In this document: in pieces, positions 17,730 through 29,325 of the stretch
Layout of the letters: each line of letters begins with the position of its first letter
Position numbering within the stretch: the first letter of the stretch is position 1
Assembly (NCBI RefSeq): GCF_000972845.2
Contig: NC_040018.1
Location: 7,168,761-7,232,760, forward strand
Length of the DNA stretch: 64,000 nucleotides
Source: Larimichthys crocea
Taxonomy: Eukaryota > Chordata > Actinopteri > Sciaenidae
Direction: 5' to 3'
Position numbers and translations under genes: made by a program
The notes under the pieces: generated by a model
Database searches by the model: none
Seen by the model: only the letters and a program-made list of their open reading frames with translations
What the model was told of the DNA's origin: nothing

Positions 17730-18349
17730 GCCCTTCAAGGAGTCCCCAAGCCTCTAACACTGCCTGTTTTGTAAAGATACATTTGTCTGTGCCTCTTTTA
17801 GAGCATGACTGGTCCTTGATACAGACTGAACTTCAAAGGTGATCAATGAGTAGTATTGTGTTTGAAAACAGAGTTTTTATTTTCAGTCTGTACAGTCTTA
17901 AAGTTTGACTGATGGTCCGACTGTTCGACAGTAAACTACAGTTTACTCAGCTGACGTCCACATTTCCCAACAGCAAAGACAAGTAATACATTCTGTTGTT
18001 CTGTTCTAAATTTGGTGGTGCAGATTTTCTTTTCTTTTTTTTCAGTGTTTTTGCTGATGTTCAGTATTTTTAAAATATTGTCATTTTCCTGGAGAAAAAA
18101 AAACTGTATGTCCAGCCATTCCCTCAGGACTGCGTTCATTCAGGGTGGAGCAGCATCATGAAAGCGCTCAGAGAAACCCAGGCCAGGGACGGTCCTGTAG
18201 TTTTAATCCTCACAGGCTTCTCTTAACGTGGCCACGTTTAACAGCAGGGGAAGTTTGAGTTAATTTATTTGTACAAAATGCAGCGGGGCTAAACGTCCCG
18301 CCTGTCAAGGAGCTCCAGTCTGGTCGTGGATATGTTCGATCGTGAAAGC

Positions 18350-18355
18350 AATAAA
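18350..18355 (+). terminator. Candidate poly(A) signal AATAAA
   Basis: AGCAATAAAACATCC is the first AATAAA after the MITE on unique sequence downstream of CCDC102A. It is position-based only and one of several possible signals. Confidence 0.3.
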
Positions 18356-19039
18356 ACATCCATTCTTTCATCCATAGTCACTCTCTGCCTCAGCTTCAAC
18401 TCTGACGCTGGAAGGGGACCAAGATATTTTTACTGAGCAGGATTCTGAACTATTTATGTTGTCGTTGTTATGGTTTACTTTTTATAAATGATCTGTACTG
18501 CAGTGGTTTTGTATTAGCTCTATAAATGTCAACTGTACATATAAAGAAACATGAGTCTTCTTCTCTCAGTGTTATATATGTTCATGATATGTGGCCCTCT
18601 GTGTTCATAACTTTCCTTAAAGTTTCTCTAAAATCTGCACACTTCAGCGTAATGCTGCTGCAGGACCGTCGTCACCAGAGGAACAGACCTCTGCCTGTCT
18701 CCAAGCTAAAAGCAGGTTGATAAATCTGTGTAGCGCCTCCCCTGTCAGCGCACAAGCTCATAGTCGACGTCACCCACTGTAATCTGGAGCTGAAGATGGG
18801 GAGGTCCAGAATCTCAAGGAGTCTGGTCTGGTCTGGTCTGGTCAGGCCATCACTGTGATCTCCACCAGCATTTGAGCCACCTGCGGCCCCGTCATCTTAC
18901 ATACCATTGGGCACCAGTGTACCAGGTCTTGCTGCACCATCAGCACACCTCACCTCGCCTGGTGCTGCTCTCCTGAGCCGACAGCCGTCTGTCGGCAGCA
19001 GCTGAGTGCCAAGGCCCCCTCCACTGCTATGATCTAGTG

Positions 19040-19215
19040 TCTCAAACAGGCTGTTTGAGATGTGTGAAGGAAAAGCATTGTTCAGCACGGGAACTCCTTC
19101 AAGCCTTGGAAAACCATTCCAGATGAACGACCCTATCGTGTTTTTATGAGTTAATCTACAATGTAGGAAATAATAAAACACTGAATGGGAAGGTGTGTCC
19201 TCTTTTGACTGCTAC
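19040..19215 (+). repeat. Decayed teleost interspersed repeat
   Basis: GGAACTCCTTCAAGCC, GAAAACCATTCCAG, ATCTACAATGTAG and GGGAAGGTGTGTCC are pieces of a fish repeat with many copies, often found near Tc1-like elements. This copy is short and diverged. Confidence 0.45.
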
Positions 19216-20102
19216 TGTAAATGTCCGCTGTGTTCACCAGCTGCTCTCTGACTGTCTGTCTGCTGTTTGCTGCTCAGCAGGTAGAGTACAGAGCCTTCTA
19301 CTGAAAACACGTGTCTGCTGCTGGAAATACACACATGTCACACATTAATTTAATTCAGCATTCACATGAAAAGCAATGCATGCTTAGTAGATGTAGAGCT
19401 GATTTAAGATTTGAAATCAGCCTCCGTGGTAGAATCTGAAAATCAGAGACAAAAGAGCTGCAGCCAGAACGAGCGTTAAATTGACACACACACACACACA
19501 CACAGTTGCACTGTGGCGTGTTTGGCAGTGCACACTGTTGTGTACTGCACACAGCAGACACACTAATGAGATTGAACCTCAGCCTGACTCCGCACACACA
19601 GCATGGGGGAACAGCTCGCATCTCCCTCTGAGATCATATTCACTTCTGTGTGTGTGTATGAGAGAGAGAGACATATAATGAATGCTTTACCCCTGTGTAG
19701 GCTACAGTCAGAATGACTAAAGTGTGTGTGTATGAGGTTGTGGTTATGTTTGTGTGTGCGCTTACTTTGCATAAAACACATAGCTGTATATTGACAGTTG
19801 AGACATACAAACTGTGTGTGTGTGTGTGTGTGTGGCTCCCTCCTGATAATCTGAAAACCGTTGGCTAAGCATGGCACACACTGTAATGTGCTGAGGATGA
19901 GTGTGTGTGTGGTTTTCTCTATTTGATTTCCACAGATGTGTGTGTGTTGTGCATGTGTGTATACAAAGCCCGGAGCCTTCATTATGTTAATTTTCTCTGT
20001 GTCTTTATTAGGGCAGTAATGGCTGACAGCAGGAAGGCAGAACATTACATTGATCCCTCCGTTATTATTCCACAGATACTGCAGCAATTCCTTGTATGTG
20101 TG

Positions 20103-20105
<3 letters not shown>

Positions 20106-20142
<37 letters not shown>
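20106..20142. repeat. (GT)n microsatellite
   Basis: About 18 GT units ending in GCGCGC. Confidence 0.9.
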
Positions 20143-20148
<6 letters not shown>

Positions 20149-20684
20149 ACATGTTTATGTATCATTCCAAAATACAAACAATATGAAAATGATTCATTCA
20201 TCGTGAGGAATAATGGATTTCATTTCCATTAGCCTTCATCGACTGTAGCTGTGATGACAGGCTGCCCTGCCTTCCTGTTCACTTTTATTGCACTGAATTG
20301 GTGTCTGCTGCTTTTGTAATAAAGCAATTTAAGCTTGACTGCATGTGAACACGGCCAATAAATGATTCTGACACGCACACACAGATCATTAAGTTCAGTA
20401 CAGGCTGTCTCTTTGCGAGCTCAGAGACATTCATGGCTCTTTTGTACCTCTTATTTTCATCTTCGTCTATCTTTTGTTCTGTTTTGTGTGCAGTGGTTCA
20501 TTCTCGACTTTGGAAACAATAAACAGACGGTCCAGTTACGTCCTTTTGAGTTTGTTCAGCTGTCATGAAGATTTCTGACCAGAGTATACAGTATATCTTG
20601 GATCTTGTGATGACCATATGTTGCCCACCTTTTATCATGTGACATATATATGTCCTTAAGGTGTATCAGCAGAAATATTTAAAG

Positions 20685-21090
20685 GAACACTGTGTAGAAA
20701 TTTGTATTTTTGCATTTAATTAACAGCCAATCATCAACCAGGTCCCAGCGAACCCAGGTTAAGGACCACTGGACTAGTCCAGCAGCAGTCAGCCCAGCTC
20801 GGCGTCTGTCTTTCAGCCTTTTATTTCACCAAGCTCTCACCAACCACTAAAAGTCAGTCAGTCATTTACTCTTGTCCGGCGGCTTCTTGCTCTCTCACTG
20901 TCTTCTTTTCCTCTTCTAAACAACAAAACTTGTTAGGTAAAGTTACATAGTGCAGAAACAGGCATACACGATGGAATCACCTGATTAGAAGTCAGTGTAG
21001 CATTGGTTTCTGTTATTTTATGCTAGAGAGGTTACACAGTGTTGCTTAGACGTCATATTTATTCATCTGTTTCCAGGCGGTTCTATGGTC
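20685..21090 (+). repeat. Dispersed repeat, inverted relative to 31490-32010
   Basis: Segments such as TTTCAGCCTTTTATTTCACC, CCAACCACTAAAAGTCAGTC and CACCTGATTAGAAGTCAGTG recur as reverse complements at 31.49-32.01 kb, in the matching order. The family is unnamed to me; the two copies are well diverged. Confidence 0.5.
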
Positions 21091-22584
21091 AAATTCATGA
21101 TTTGAAAAATATTTAGTTGGCTGCAGTTTTGTGCATTCTGTCTCAGCTGGGTCAAACGCTCCTTGGGGAGCCATGATTTCTTGGATTTGTCTGTCTCAAT
21201 GGCCAGACAGTGCTCCCTGGGTTTTTTCTGTTGTTTTTACTTTGTGTCTTTGACTGCGCTCTGATAATCTGCTACAAGTATCATCGACTGAAATTTGCTT
21301 TGTGCTTTTGTTGTTCCAGTTGCTAATGTAGTTTTGTTTCTGTTGTGAGGGGACTCTTTTCAAGTTAGATCAAGTCTGTGGTCTGTGGTTAAAATGAAAC
21401 AACACCTTTTTCTCCGCACAGACAAAACTCATAATTCACATGGTCGCCAGAGGTCTTTGTCAGTTCAACATAAATAAAGTTTTTAGACATTTGTTCTAAA
21501 GACTGATGTTGTTCTCTTGCTGTACAGTATTGATAAATGACAATCGAGGGGAAAAAATAAAACCATTTGACAGTTGGATCATGTAAACCAAGGTATAGGA
21601 GAAAACTGTGGTTGTGATAAGAAACAGACACACACACACACACACACATTAATTGCAGGTTTGTGACAGCACACAGACTCATTCAATATAAATACTGTAT
21701 ATTGTAATTCTTGTGACATGGAGGTTGGAAAGCTGCATGGTGGAGATGGATATGAATTTATTGTTAACTGTGCTTGTGCTCACAACAGAATATTTGGTTT
21801 AAAATATGTTCAAAATGGGTTTTTTAAACCATCTACTTGTCTGATTCCTGCCTCGACAGGCCCAGTTGTAAAGTTGTATGCAGATATTTAGATCATAGTC
21901 AGATCATAATATAATCATAATGCATACGAATATGACCAAACTAGAACCAAGTTGTAAAAAGTACAAAACTGAATCTTTAAGGCTCGTAGCCAGTACATAC
22001 AGTACAGTGTGCTCGCCATGTCTCTTCAGGCCCGTAGAAGTGCCCAGTTTTTATTTTTAGAAGTGCCCTCCATTGTTGTAAACTGCTGTTGCCAAGAGCT
22101 GAGACCCTGTGCTCTAATATGGCTGCCAGAGGCTGAGCTACATCACTTTTTATGGAAAATGTACTTTATGAATATGAGATATTCACACATGGCAAATAAA
22201 GAAAAACTTTTACAGGATAACATAAAAGATTGTCATCCAGGGATGTGGAGCTGTTCCATATTTAGTTTAAAGTTCATGAGCTTGGACATGATCTGTTTCT
22301 ACATACAGTACTAGAAGGGTGCCAGCAAATGTGATCATAAATCATCTTTATAAACACAGCTAAACACAGGTATAAGAACTTCATTTTGTGAGGCTGACAG
22401 AAGGACGAATGAAGACAGGAGTGCAAGCAATAAAATAATTGTCCCTCTCAGTGCTGTCAGAGGCAGAGGACAGCGTGTCAGCGCAACAGTCTGACGGGCA
22501 GAGGAGACGGAAAACAACAACAACAAATACAATTGCTTTTCTGGCAGCTTTAGTCTGTTTTCGAGACAGGATGCTGTAATGTAC

Positions 22585-22616
<32 letters not shown>

Positions 22617-22754
22617 ATTATGGCTGTTATCAAGTCCCAGCACAGTCATTCATACATCTTCCTCCCAACACATAATGTAAAAAAAAGAAGATGAGTGTAG
22701 CATTGAGGCAGCGGTGTTTCCACAGGGAAATACTCTGAGCACCCTCGCACACAC

Positions 22755-22785
<31 letters not shown>
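22585..22785. repeat. Two (CA)n microsatellites 135 bp apart
   Basis: CA tracts at 22585-22612 and 22748-22785 (the second interrupted by GC). Confidence 0.9.
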
Positions 22786-24417
22786 TTTTAAATGCAGAAA
22801 GGTTTTCTGTCTTTTCAGTGAAGATTATATGCACGCGCCTCTTAAAGGGATAGTATATGGTGGTGGGCGCAGTCCCAGATTGGGGAAGCATTGGATTGTA
22901 TTGTAATATCATTATGTTATAGAGTATTTTCATTGCTTTACTCTCTTTGTGAACTGTAAGTTCAAACCTTATCTGGTATAAATGGTCGACCACATTACAC
23001 AGAGAAGGATCTTACTAAGTTGTCTAATCAGCTTACAAGCAATGTCCATGTCTATCCGTGTAAAGTCAGAATAAATATGTGTTTGTCAGACCAAAGAAGA
23101 AAGTGTTATTAACCACCCAGCCAAATTTGAATGATTGGGTGTGCTCAGGGTGGCCTCAGTGTGTCATCAAGCCCCCTTTTAGGACCACCCACAAAATCCT
23201 GGTGAAAAACAGTTTGAACCTCTCACTCCACATTTTAGTAATATATCCTTCAAAGTCTTTTCACAGCAACTATTTCCAACATATTTAATGAATTTTGAAA
23301 AAAAAAAATCTCAGAATTACCTCTACACAGACTTTAATTACAGACTGTTAACGGCCTGTTATGGTGTTTTACTCTGCAGTTGTTTTTTCCACTTCTGTGT
23401 TCAGACCAAACAATTCCCACCATGAGCAAGCACTTTGTGTGCAGAACCCGGATCTTGGTGGACAACCATCTGTCATGACCAGTTGAGTTTGAAGAGGCAG
23501 AGAGACAAAGACCTACAGCAGCAAATAATAATATTAATAATGATGAAAATAATAATATATGCACTCCACTTGTTTTTAATAATTAACAAATAGATTATAA
23601 AATACTGGACAGTAACGTTATATTATATTTAGTGATTGATGTCATGAGAGGAGATGACAATACTGTGTAATATCTGCTTTTTTATATGAGTTTGACAAAA
23701 AGCTTCTACAGACCTGATGTATATGATGTAATACTGTCTATAACTTCCTGCAGGGTAACTTGAATTGAACATCAGAGGCTGCGAGTTACATCAGACAGTT
23801 CACCTTTAATGAAAAATGCAACTTGTGATTGCAGGGCGGTGCTGACTTTCATGTTACACCATGTGAAGACAATGAGCCCTGTCAGAAATGTTACATTCAT
23901 TGATTTAAATGTTTCAGGGGTTTTTTTTTTTTGTACAGACACAAAACATCTTATATCTCATATCAAATAAATCTCATATCAACAGACTAAAATATTTTTT
24001 GATGGTCGCCAATGGGAGGAGGAAGAGGAAGCCCTGCACCAGGAGGAACTTTACATGAAGGAAGAGATGGCCAAATATTGCTGTTTGACATATCTTCAGA
24101 CCAAATACGGAAAAAGGTCTGTCCTAAGGTATTTATTATTTTTTGACTGGGACAGTGGAAAAAAAACCCAAACTACTCTGAATGATCTCCTTATGAAATC
24201 ACACACATTTAGCCTAGTCCATGTTACCTGCATTGCATAGCTAATGTAATGACTAATCATCAGTCCTCATTTTTTCACTTCCTTTGAGGCCTCCCAGTTT
24301 AAAAACCTCCGATTCACCAAAAATTCTTGTTTATGAAATGCTTGCTACCACTCCTGGCATCACGGATAACTGGAGGGTTCTCTTGCTTCAGTGCAGCCGG
24401 CCAACGATAAAGAACCG

Positions 24418-25865
24418 TGTTACGGTTGCCGCCGTTACGCCCCACGCCTGTGTGTGGGTAGTGTTTTTTTGTTCCCAATTGGTAAATACAGGTGTGCGGT
24501 TCCCGGTCCCTGGTTTGGCCCCAAACTGGAGGAGGCGGGGACAACATGTTCGTCAGCTGCAGGGCCTCATTCCCGCGCCGCCAATGACAGCGCCTCCGCA
24601 GCAGCATCACCGGGCATTTAAACCACAGCCGCCCGAGCATCATGGCGGCTTCACTTGGTTGTTTGTGAGCTCGCCTCGTTCGTATGTGTCTAAGGATACT
24701 CGTTTGTTCGTATTTTGTAACTGGCAGAGATGTATAAAGTACTGGAGTAAAGGAGTGGAGTAGAAGTACAAGTGCTATATCAAAAAACTGACTTGAGTAG
24801 AAGTTGAAGTGTTCTTTAAACACCATACTTAAGTAAAAGTACTAAAGTATTCAAAATGTTTTGTACTTAAGTATTGCAAGTAGAAGTATGTAAAAAATTG
24901 CTACTCAAGTACTGAAAGTAAAAGTAAAAGTAAAAGTACAAGTACAAGTACTGTTGTTTATATTATTTCAAATATTTATTAAGGCACAACTTCTAATGTT
25001 ACAGTGTTACAATGTTCATGGTAGAGTTCTTTGATTTCCCATGGTCTGTGAATGCGTCTGAATGAATGCGAGAGCGAGGGGGCGGGGGAGCAGGTGAGAG
25101 AGCGCGCACCTGGGTGAGTCAGGTGTATGACGTACGGCGCACGAGCGAGTTATGTTGTTGTTTTTTTGGCGTGGTTACGACCGACAGTCACCGAGTCCTG
25201 GAACCAAACCGTTCAGCAATAAATGCAGTTTGTTGAATAACGCCTCGTCATTCATCACGTGTCCGGCTGGACGCTACAATAGTAACGAGTAACGATTCAG
25301 CACATGAAAAATGTATCGGAGTAAAAGTATTAAATTCATCAAAAATATGTAGTGCAGTAAAAGTGGAAGTTGGGGAAAAAAATAATACTCCAAAAAAGTA
25401 CAGATACTGCATTTTAGTACTTAAGTACAGTACTTAAGTAGTTCCACTTCGTTACTATACATCTCTGGTAACTGGAGGTTTTGTGTTTGGTTTACTGGGA
25501 CTGGGCAGGGTTTAGTTAGTTTAGTTTCATTTACTGATTACACCTGAAACTATTTATGTTAGCCCCATTAGATTAAGAGTGCTGATTTTGATGTGTTTTT
25601 GTTATTTAGAGTTAGACTTAATGAGGTTTTTCTTTCTCGTTTGGTTTTCTAGTTAGATGATATAGGCTCTGTTTAGAGTTCTCTTTTTGTTATATCGGTT
25701 TGTTCGTTTATCAGCACTTGCTCGCCTTTAGTTCCCTTTTGCCTCACCTCCTTTTGTTAAAAAACGATCTAAAAACTTTCATTTAATAAACTACTTTTGT
25801 TTAATAACCTTTACAATCTGTTTTTTATGTTACTTCCTTTCATACCCCTTAATATGGTCGTAACA
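24418..25865 (+). mobile_element. Solo LTR interrupted by a hAT-like element
   Basis: The boundaries are TGTTACGGTTGCC... and ...ATATGGTCGTAACA, i.e. TG...CA ends with matching TGTTACG/CGTAACA. They are flanked by AACCG and AACTG (5-bp TSD, one mismatch). Removing the hAT element and its TSD copy leaves about 697 bp, a normal LTR size. No gag or pol is present, so this is a solo LTR left by LTR-LTR recombination. The open frames crossing it are incidental. Age order: the LTR inserted first, the hAT later. Confidence 0.8.
24725..25467 (+). mobile_element. hAT-like non-autonomous element, copy B, perfect 8-bp TSD
   Basis: Same family and orientation as 8804-9575: CAGAGATGTATAAAGTAC ... CTATACATCTCTG. 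The exact TSD GTAACTGG is at 24717-24724 and 25468-25475. It lies inside the solo LTR. By eye it is very similar to copy A, differing by small indels, for example near 24850. Confidence 0.93.
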
Positions 25866-25870
25866 AACTG

Positions 25871-26299
25871 CTTGCCAATTTTAATGCAAAACATAAAAAT
25901 AGTCTTTTCTTGACTGTAAAATTCATTGCTGAATCCAGGGGCAATACAAACATGACCACTGTTGCGTTGCTTTTTAGTTTATCTATGACTGACAGCTATC
26001 AATTTGCACTACTGTACAACAACCGAGCTAACCAACCCTGGGACATCACATGCTATGCTCGGACAAGATGGGGCCATGGGCTAAAAATGTAAAGTGAGGT
26101 TGCTTCTTATTTTTATCCAGTTTCACTGACAGCTGTTAAACCTATGAGGATGTCTAGAGTGGGAATCCAACTTGTATTTCTACATCTAGTGTTTCATGTC
26201 CACTTGAACAAGTGTTGGTGTTTTTGATGAAAACGCATGTATTGCTGACAGGCTTTCATCCTGACACTATTATGTGTGTGTGAATGTGTGTGTGTGTGT

Positions 26300-26337
<38 letters not shown>

Positions 26338-28741
26338 ATCTCCTCTATTCCTCTTCTGTTTCTGGAGAAGACAGGCTGTCTGGTCTCACTGGCTGTAATT
26401 ACAGGCCCTGTCACCTGGCTGTGCTAACCCACTATTACTACACACACACACACACACACACAGACACACACACACCAAAGATCGGTCACATAAATCCATA
26501 CTGCTCAACTCTATTATCAGACTGACTGCTGCTCTTGCATCTATAAAACGTCACCGGACCTCATAGTACTCTCTCTGCTTGGATCCTGAATGATTTAAAG
26601 CTAAATGTGGCTTTTTATTATGTAAATACTTTCAATAATGACATTTCAAAGCCCTTTGTTTTATAAACCCTTATACTGCGCTGACAATATTGCTGTATAG
26701 TATACATTTATAATTCACTAAGAGGATATGAAACTTTAATGAACCCCATGAGGAAATACTGTTGAATCATTGCATCTGCAAACACTGAAGTGGATATAGA
26801 GGACACACAGGCAAAGATAATAAAAATAATAAATTTAACAAGTGAAAATAATCAAAAAGAACTCAGCTCAGTTTGTTTGTAAATGTTGGTGTTTGTACCA
26901 CAGGTGACCAAAGAGAGGTGGACTAGTCAGTAACATTAGCTGCTGCTGGTGACCTTGTTGATGTTTGGCTGTTAAAGTTAAAGTTGTGTTTGATCAGAAG
27001 TAATGTAATCAGAACAGATACTCGAGTACAGCTGAACAACCATGACAAGGGGGAAATATCACAAATGCATCTTTTCATCTCGCCAGCTAGAGGATCATGT
27101 CAGTGTCTGTGTTTGACTGACAGCAGCTTCCAGGCTGACGTGTACACTGTAGAGGAAGACACAAAGTGAATAAACTTGCCCTGTAGCCTCCATGTCATGT
27201 GCAGACAGAGTGTTGTTAGTGGTACTGAAGCATGAGGAGCAAACCAGCAACCAGCTGGACCCAAGTGAGATTTACAGGTAGACTTAGGTATCTACCCTGC
27301 AAACTGTCGTTAGCTCTCTCCATGGTGAATTATTGTTTGGTGACTATTTGTGCGTTAGATAAGAAGGAGACTTCAGCAGGAACACCTCTGTGCTGCTTGG
27401 CTCAGGGTGACTGGGTCAGGGTCACTGACTTCTCTGCCACTAGACTAGACGCTGACTTTGCTCATCGAGATGCGGGTGATCGTCAAAGAAGAAAAGCAGA
27501 ACTCAGCTGCAGTTTTATTGTGGACAGACTTGTTCTGATACAGATCAAAGTTTGAGACTTGTAACACAAAACCAGTGACAACTAGATCTGGGTGGATCAA
27601 TCCCTAAAGTATTGATGCAACCAATATAAAGTCTATTGTGTCTCTGAAAAAGGTTTCAGCACGGGTGCATCCAGAGGTCCAGTGGCGTGTCGAGGTTCAC
27701 TGCTGTCCTCCTGTGAGACAGGAGCAAAAGAAAAGCTGGTGAATCACTGTGGTTGCATCCAACATAAGATTCACTCTCTCAGTTTGATTGTGGGTAACCT
27801 ATGATCAGTTGCCATTGCTACCACAACTGTACTCCAAACTAAAAAGTATGTCCGTCTGGCATTTCTTGAACCACAGGTTGGAGTTGTCTGTATCAAATGC
27901 AGCACTGCAGACACCAACCACAAGTTATACTGTCTGTATTGTGAGCCACAAAGAACCTAAGAGAGCTTGATGCTTTAGTCCATGAAGTACTTTAGGTGTG
28001 TGTTTGAGGTTTGGTTGAATCTTGGGGGATAAGGTGTGGGTGCCTTCATCGCTCAGTACAGTAAACTCTGTTTGGACGATGCATGCTGCACTCTACTACT
28101 TCATAGCTGCAGGTAAAGACGTGAACTGAAATTCATGAAAAACGTATGAGAGGCTAGCAGCACAGAGTTTAATTGCTTTTGCTAAAAACTTTAGGCAGAT
28201 GAAGCACAGACTTGAGGAGCTTAAAGGGACAATGTGTAAGATATGGGCAGAATTTTAGTTCATGAAATGAACATTATCAAAAGAACCTAACAAAGTAACA
28301 GCTATAACATTCCGTCAAAGTGTCTATTATTATGTTGGAGAGATATCTACTGAAATTAGCATACTAACCGGCCTCTTGTAACCGCCTTGATAGTAAGTGG
28401 CTGTGGCGTGTATAGTTTGCCCTCAGTCCAACATGAGGACGAAGAAGTAGAGAACTGTGCACAGAGACATACTGACGTTTACCGATGGGAGGGAATTTAC
28501 TTTTTTAAACATTTGGGATTAAAAAGTGGATTTATCTACACTCTTATTTACCTTTCTGCAGCAGTTCTAGGCAGCTGTCATGACTTCATATTTAGGGGAT
28601 CCATCCATCCTTGGGATTCATTTATTGTCATCAAATCACAACAAAATCTTTTTTTTTTTTTTTTGACTCGATGTAATGTAGTAATTTGATTCGTTGGTTT
28701 AGTTCCTCGCATGAATAAACTTGAATGAACCCGTGGTCATA
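25871..28741. other. Intergenic DNA with GT/CA pair
   Basis: This holds a GT-rich tract (26273-26336) and an opposing CA tract (26438-26475), and a decayed repeat from about 28220. The longest open frame (27232-27555) has no recognisable motif and no splice or start context that I can support. Confidence 0.55.
26273..26475. repeat. Opposed (GT)n and (CA)n tracts
   Basis: GT repeats with interruptions at 26273-26336 and CA repeats at 26438-26475 flank about 100 bp of ordinary sequence. In a transcript the two could pair. Confidence 0.85.
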
Positions 28742-28749
28742 TTGTAAAA

Positions 28750-29317
28750 AAGTGGTTCTCAACTGGTCTGGCTTCGGGACCCACCATCACCCCTAAAGGA
28801 CAAGCCGTGACCATGGGCGGACTGGGACAAAAAATCGGCCCTGGCATTTTGGACCAGAGCCCCCCCGAGGCGAACTTTTTTCTCGTGCGCCATTGATGCG
28901 CCGTGCGCCCTAGCCTAACCAGCCCACCCCCCCGCTCCTACGCGGCCCACATTGTCTATTGCTAAGCGCCAGAGTGTGTTTGGGGTGTGTGATCTACTCG
29001 TTAAATATATATATCGGGACTTATCGGCCCAAATAGCACGTCGGCCCACCGGGCAAATGGCACGGTATGCCAGTCCGTCCCTGGCCGTGACCCAAATTGA
29101 GGAAAATTTTCAACTTCTCAAATTTATTTAATGAAAAGATGGTGCAGTTTGGTGGGTGTCTATTAACATTACAAGGCCTGTGAATAGACGGCACTCCGCA
29201 GCATAAAAAATCCACTTCAAAATAAAAGCACAGGATTTTGTTCTTAACATTTTTTTTCCCAGGCAAAGGCCCGCGACCCACTGAGAACGGGTCCGCGACC
29301 CCAGTTGAGAATCACTG
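28750..29317 (+). mobile_element. hAT-like element (outer), perfect 8-bp TSD
   Basis: The ends are AAGTGGTTCTCAACTGG (first base mutated from C) and CCAGTTGAGAATCACTG, a well-known hAT terminal type. The exact TSD TTGTAAAA lies at 28742-28749 and 29318-29325. The body contains GACCCACC near the left end and GGGTCCGCGACCCC near the right. It is split by a second element at 28812-29083. Confidence 0.9.
28812..29083 (+). mobile_element. hAT-like element (inner, nested), perfect 8-bp TSD
   Basis: The ends are CATGGGCGGACTGGG and CCAGTCCGTCCCTG. The exact TSD GCCGTGAC is at 28804-28811 and 29084-29091, lying in the outer element. It is 272 bp with a GC-rich interior and no ORF. It inserted after the outer element. 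Confidence 0.9.
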
Positions 29318-29325
29318 TTGTAAAA

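Larger units (their letters stand above)
15442..18372 (+). other. Presumed CCDC102A 3' UTR / downstream flank
   Basis: After the stop there is a (CA)n tract (15441-15468) and about 1.7 kb without coding signal. A MITE (17177-17729) follows, then unique sequence to a candidate poly(A) signal AATAAA at 18350-18355. The true 3' end cannot be fixed from sequence. The MITE itself contains several AATAAA hexamers that could cause earlier termination. Confidence 0.4.
18373..24400. other. Intergenic DNA, microsatellites and decayed repeats
   Basis: I find no exon-like open frames here. Contents I can name are a decayed repeat near 19040-19215, GT/CA tracts at about 19482-19503, 19815-19834, 20106-20142, 22585-22612 and 22748-22785, and a repeat block at 20685-21090. 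The (CA)n pair at 22.6-22.8 kb and surrounding sequence is otherwise plain. Confidence 0.6.

Noticed and set aside
19563..20201. 212-codon open frame on the minus strand
   Set aside because: It is built from translated CA/GT repeats (THTHTH runs) with no domain or splice context.
24314..24826. 170-codon and 159-codon open frames on both strands
   Set aside because: They span the boundary of a solo LTR and enter a hAT element; no known motif, and the two strands are open together because the LTR is GC-rich.
27232..27555. 107-codon open frame in unique DNA
   Set aside because: No recognisable motif, no supporting splice sites, and length is within chance expectation.
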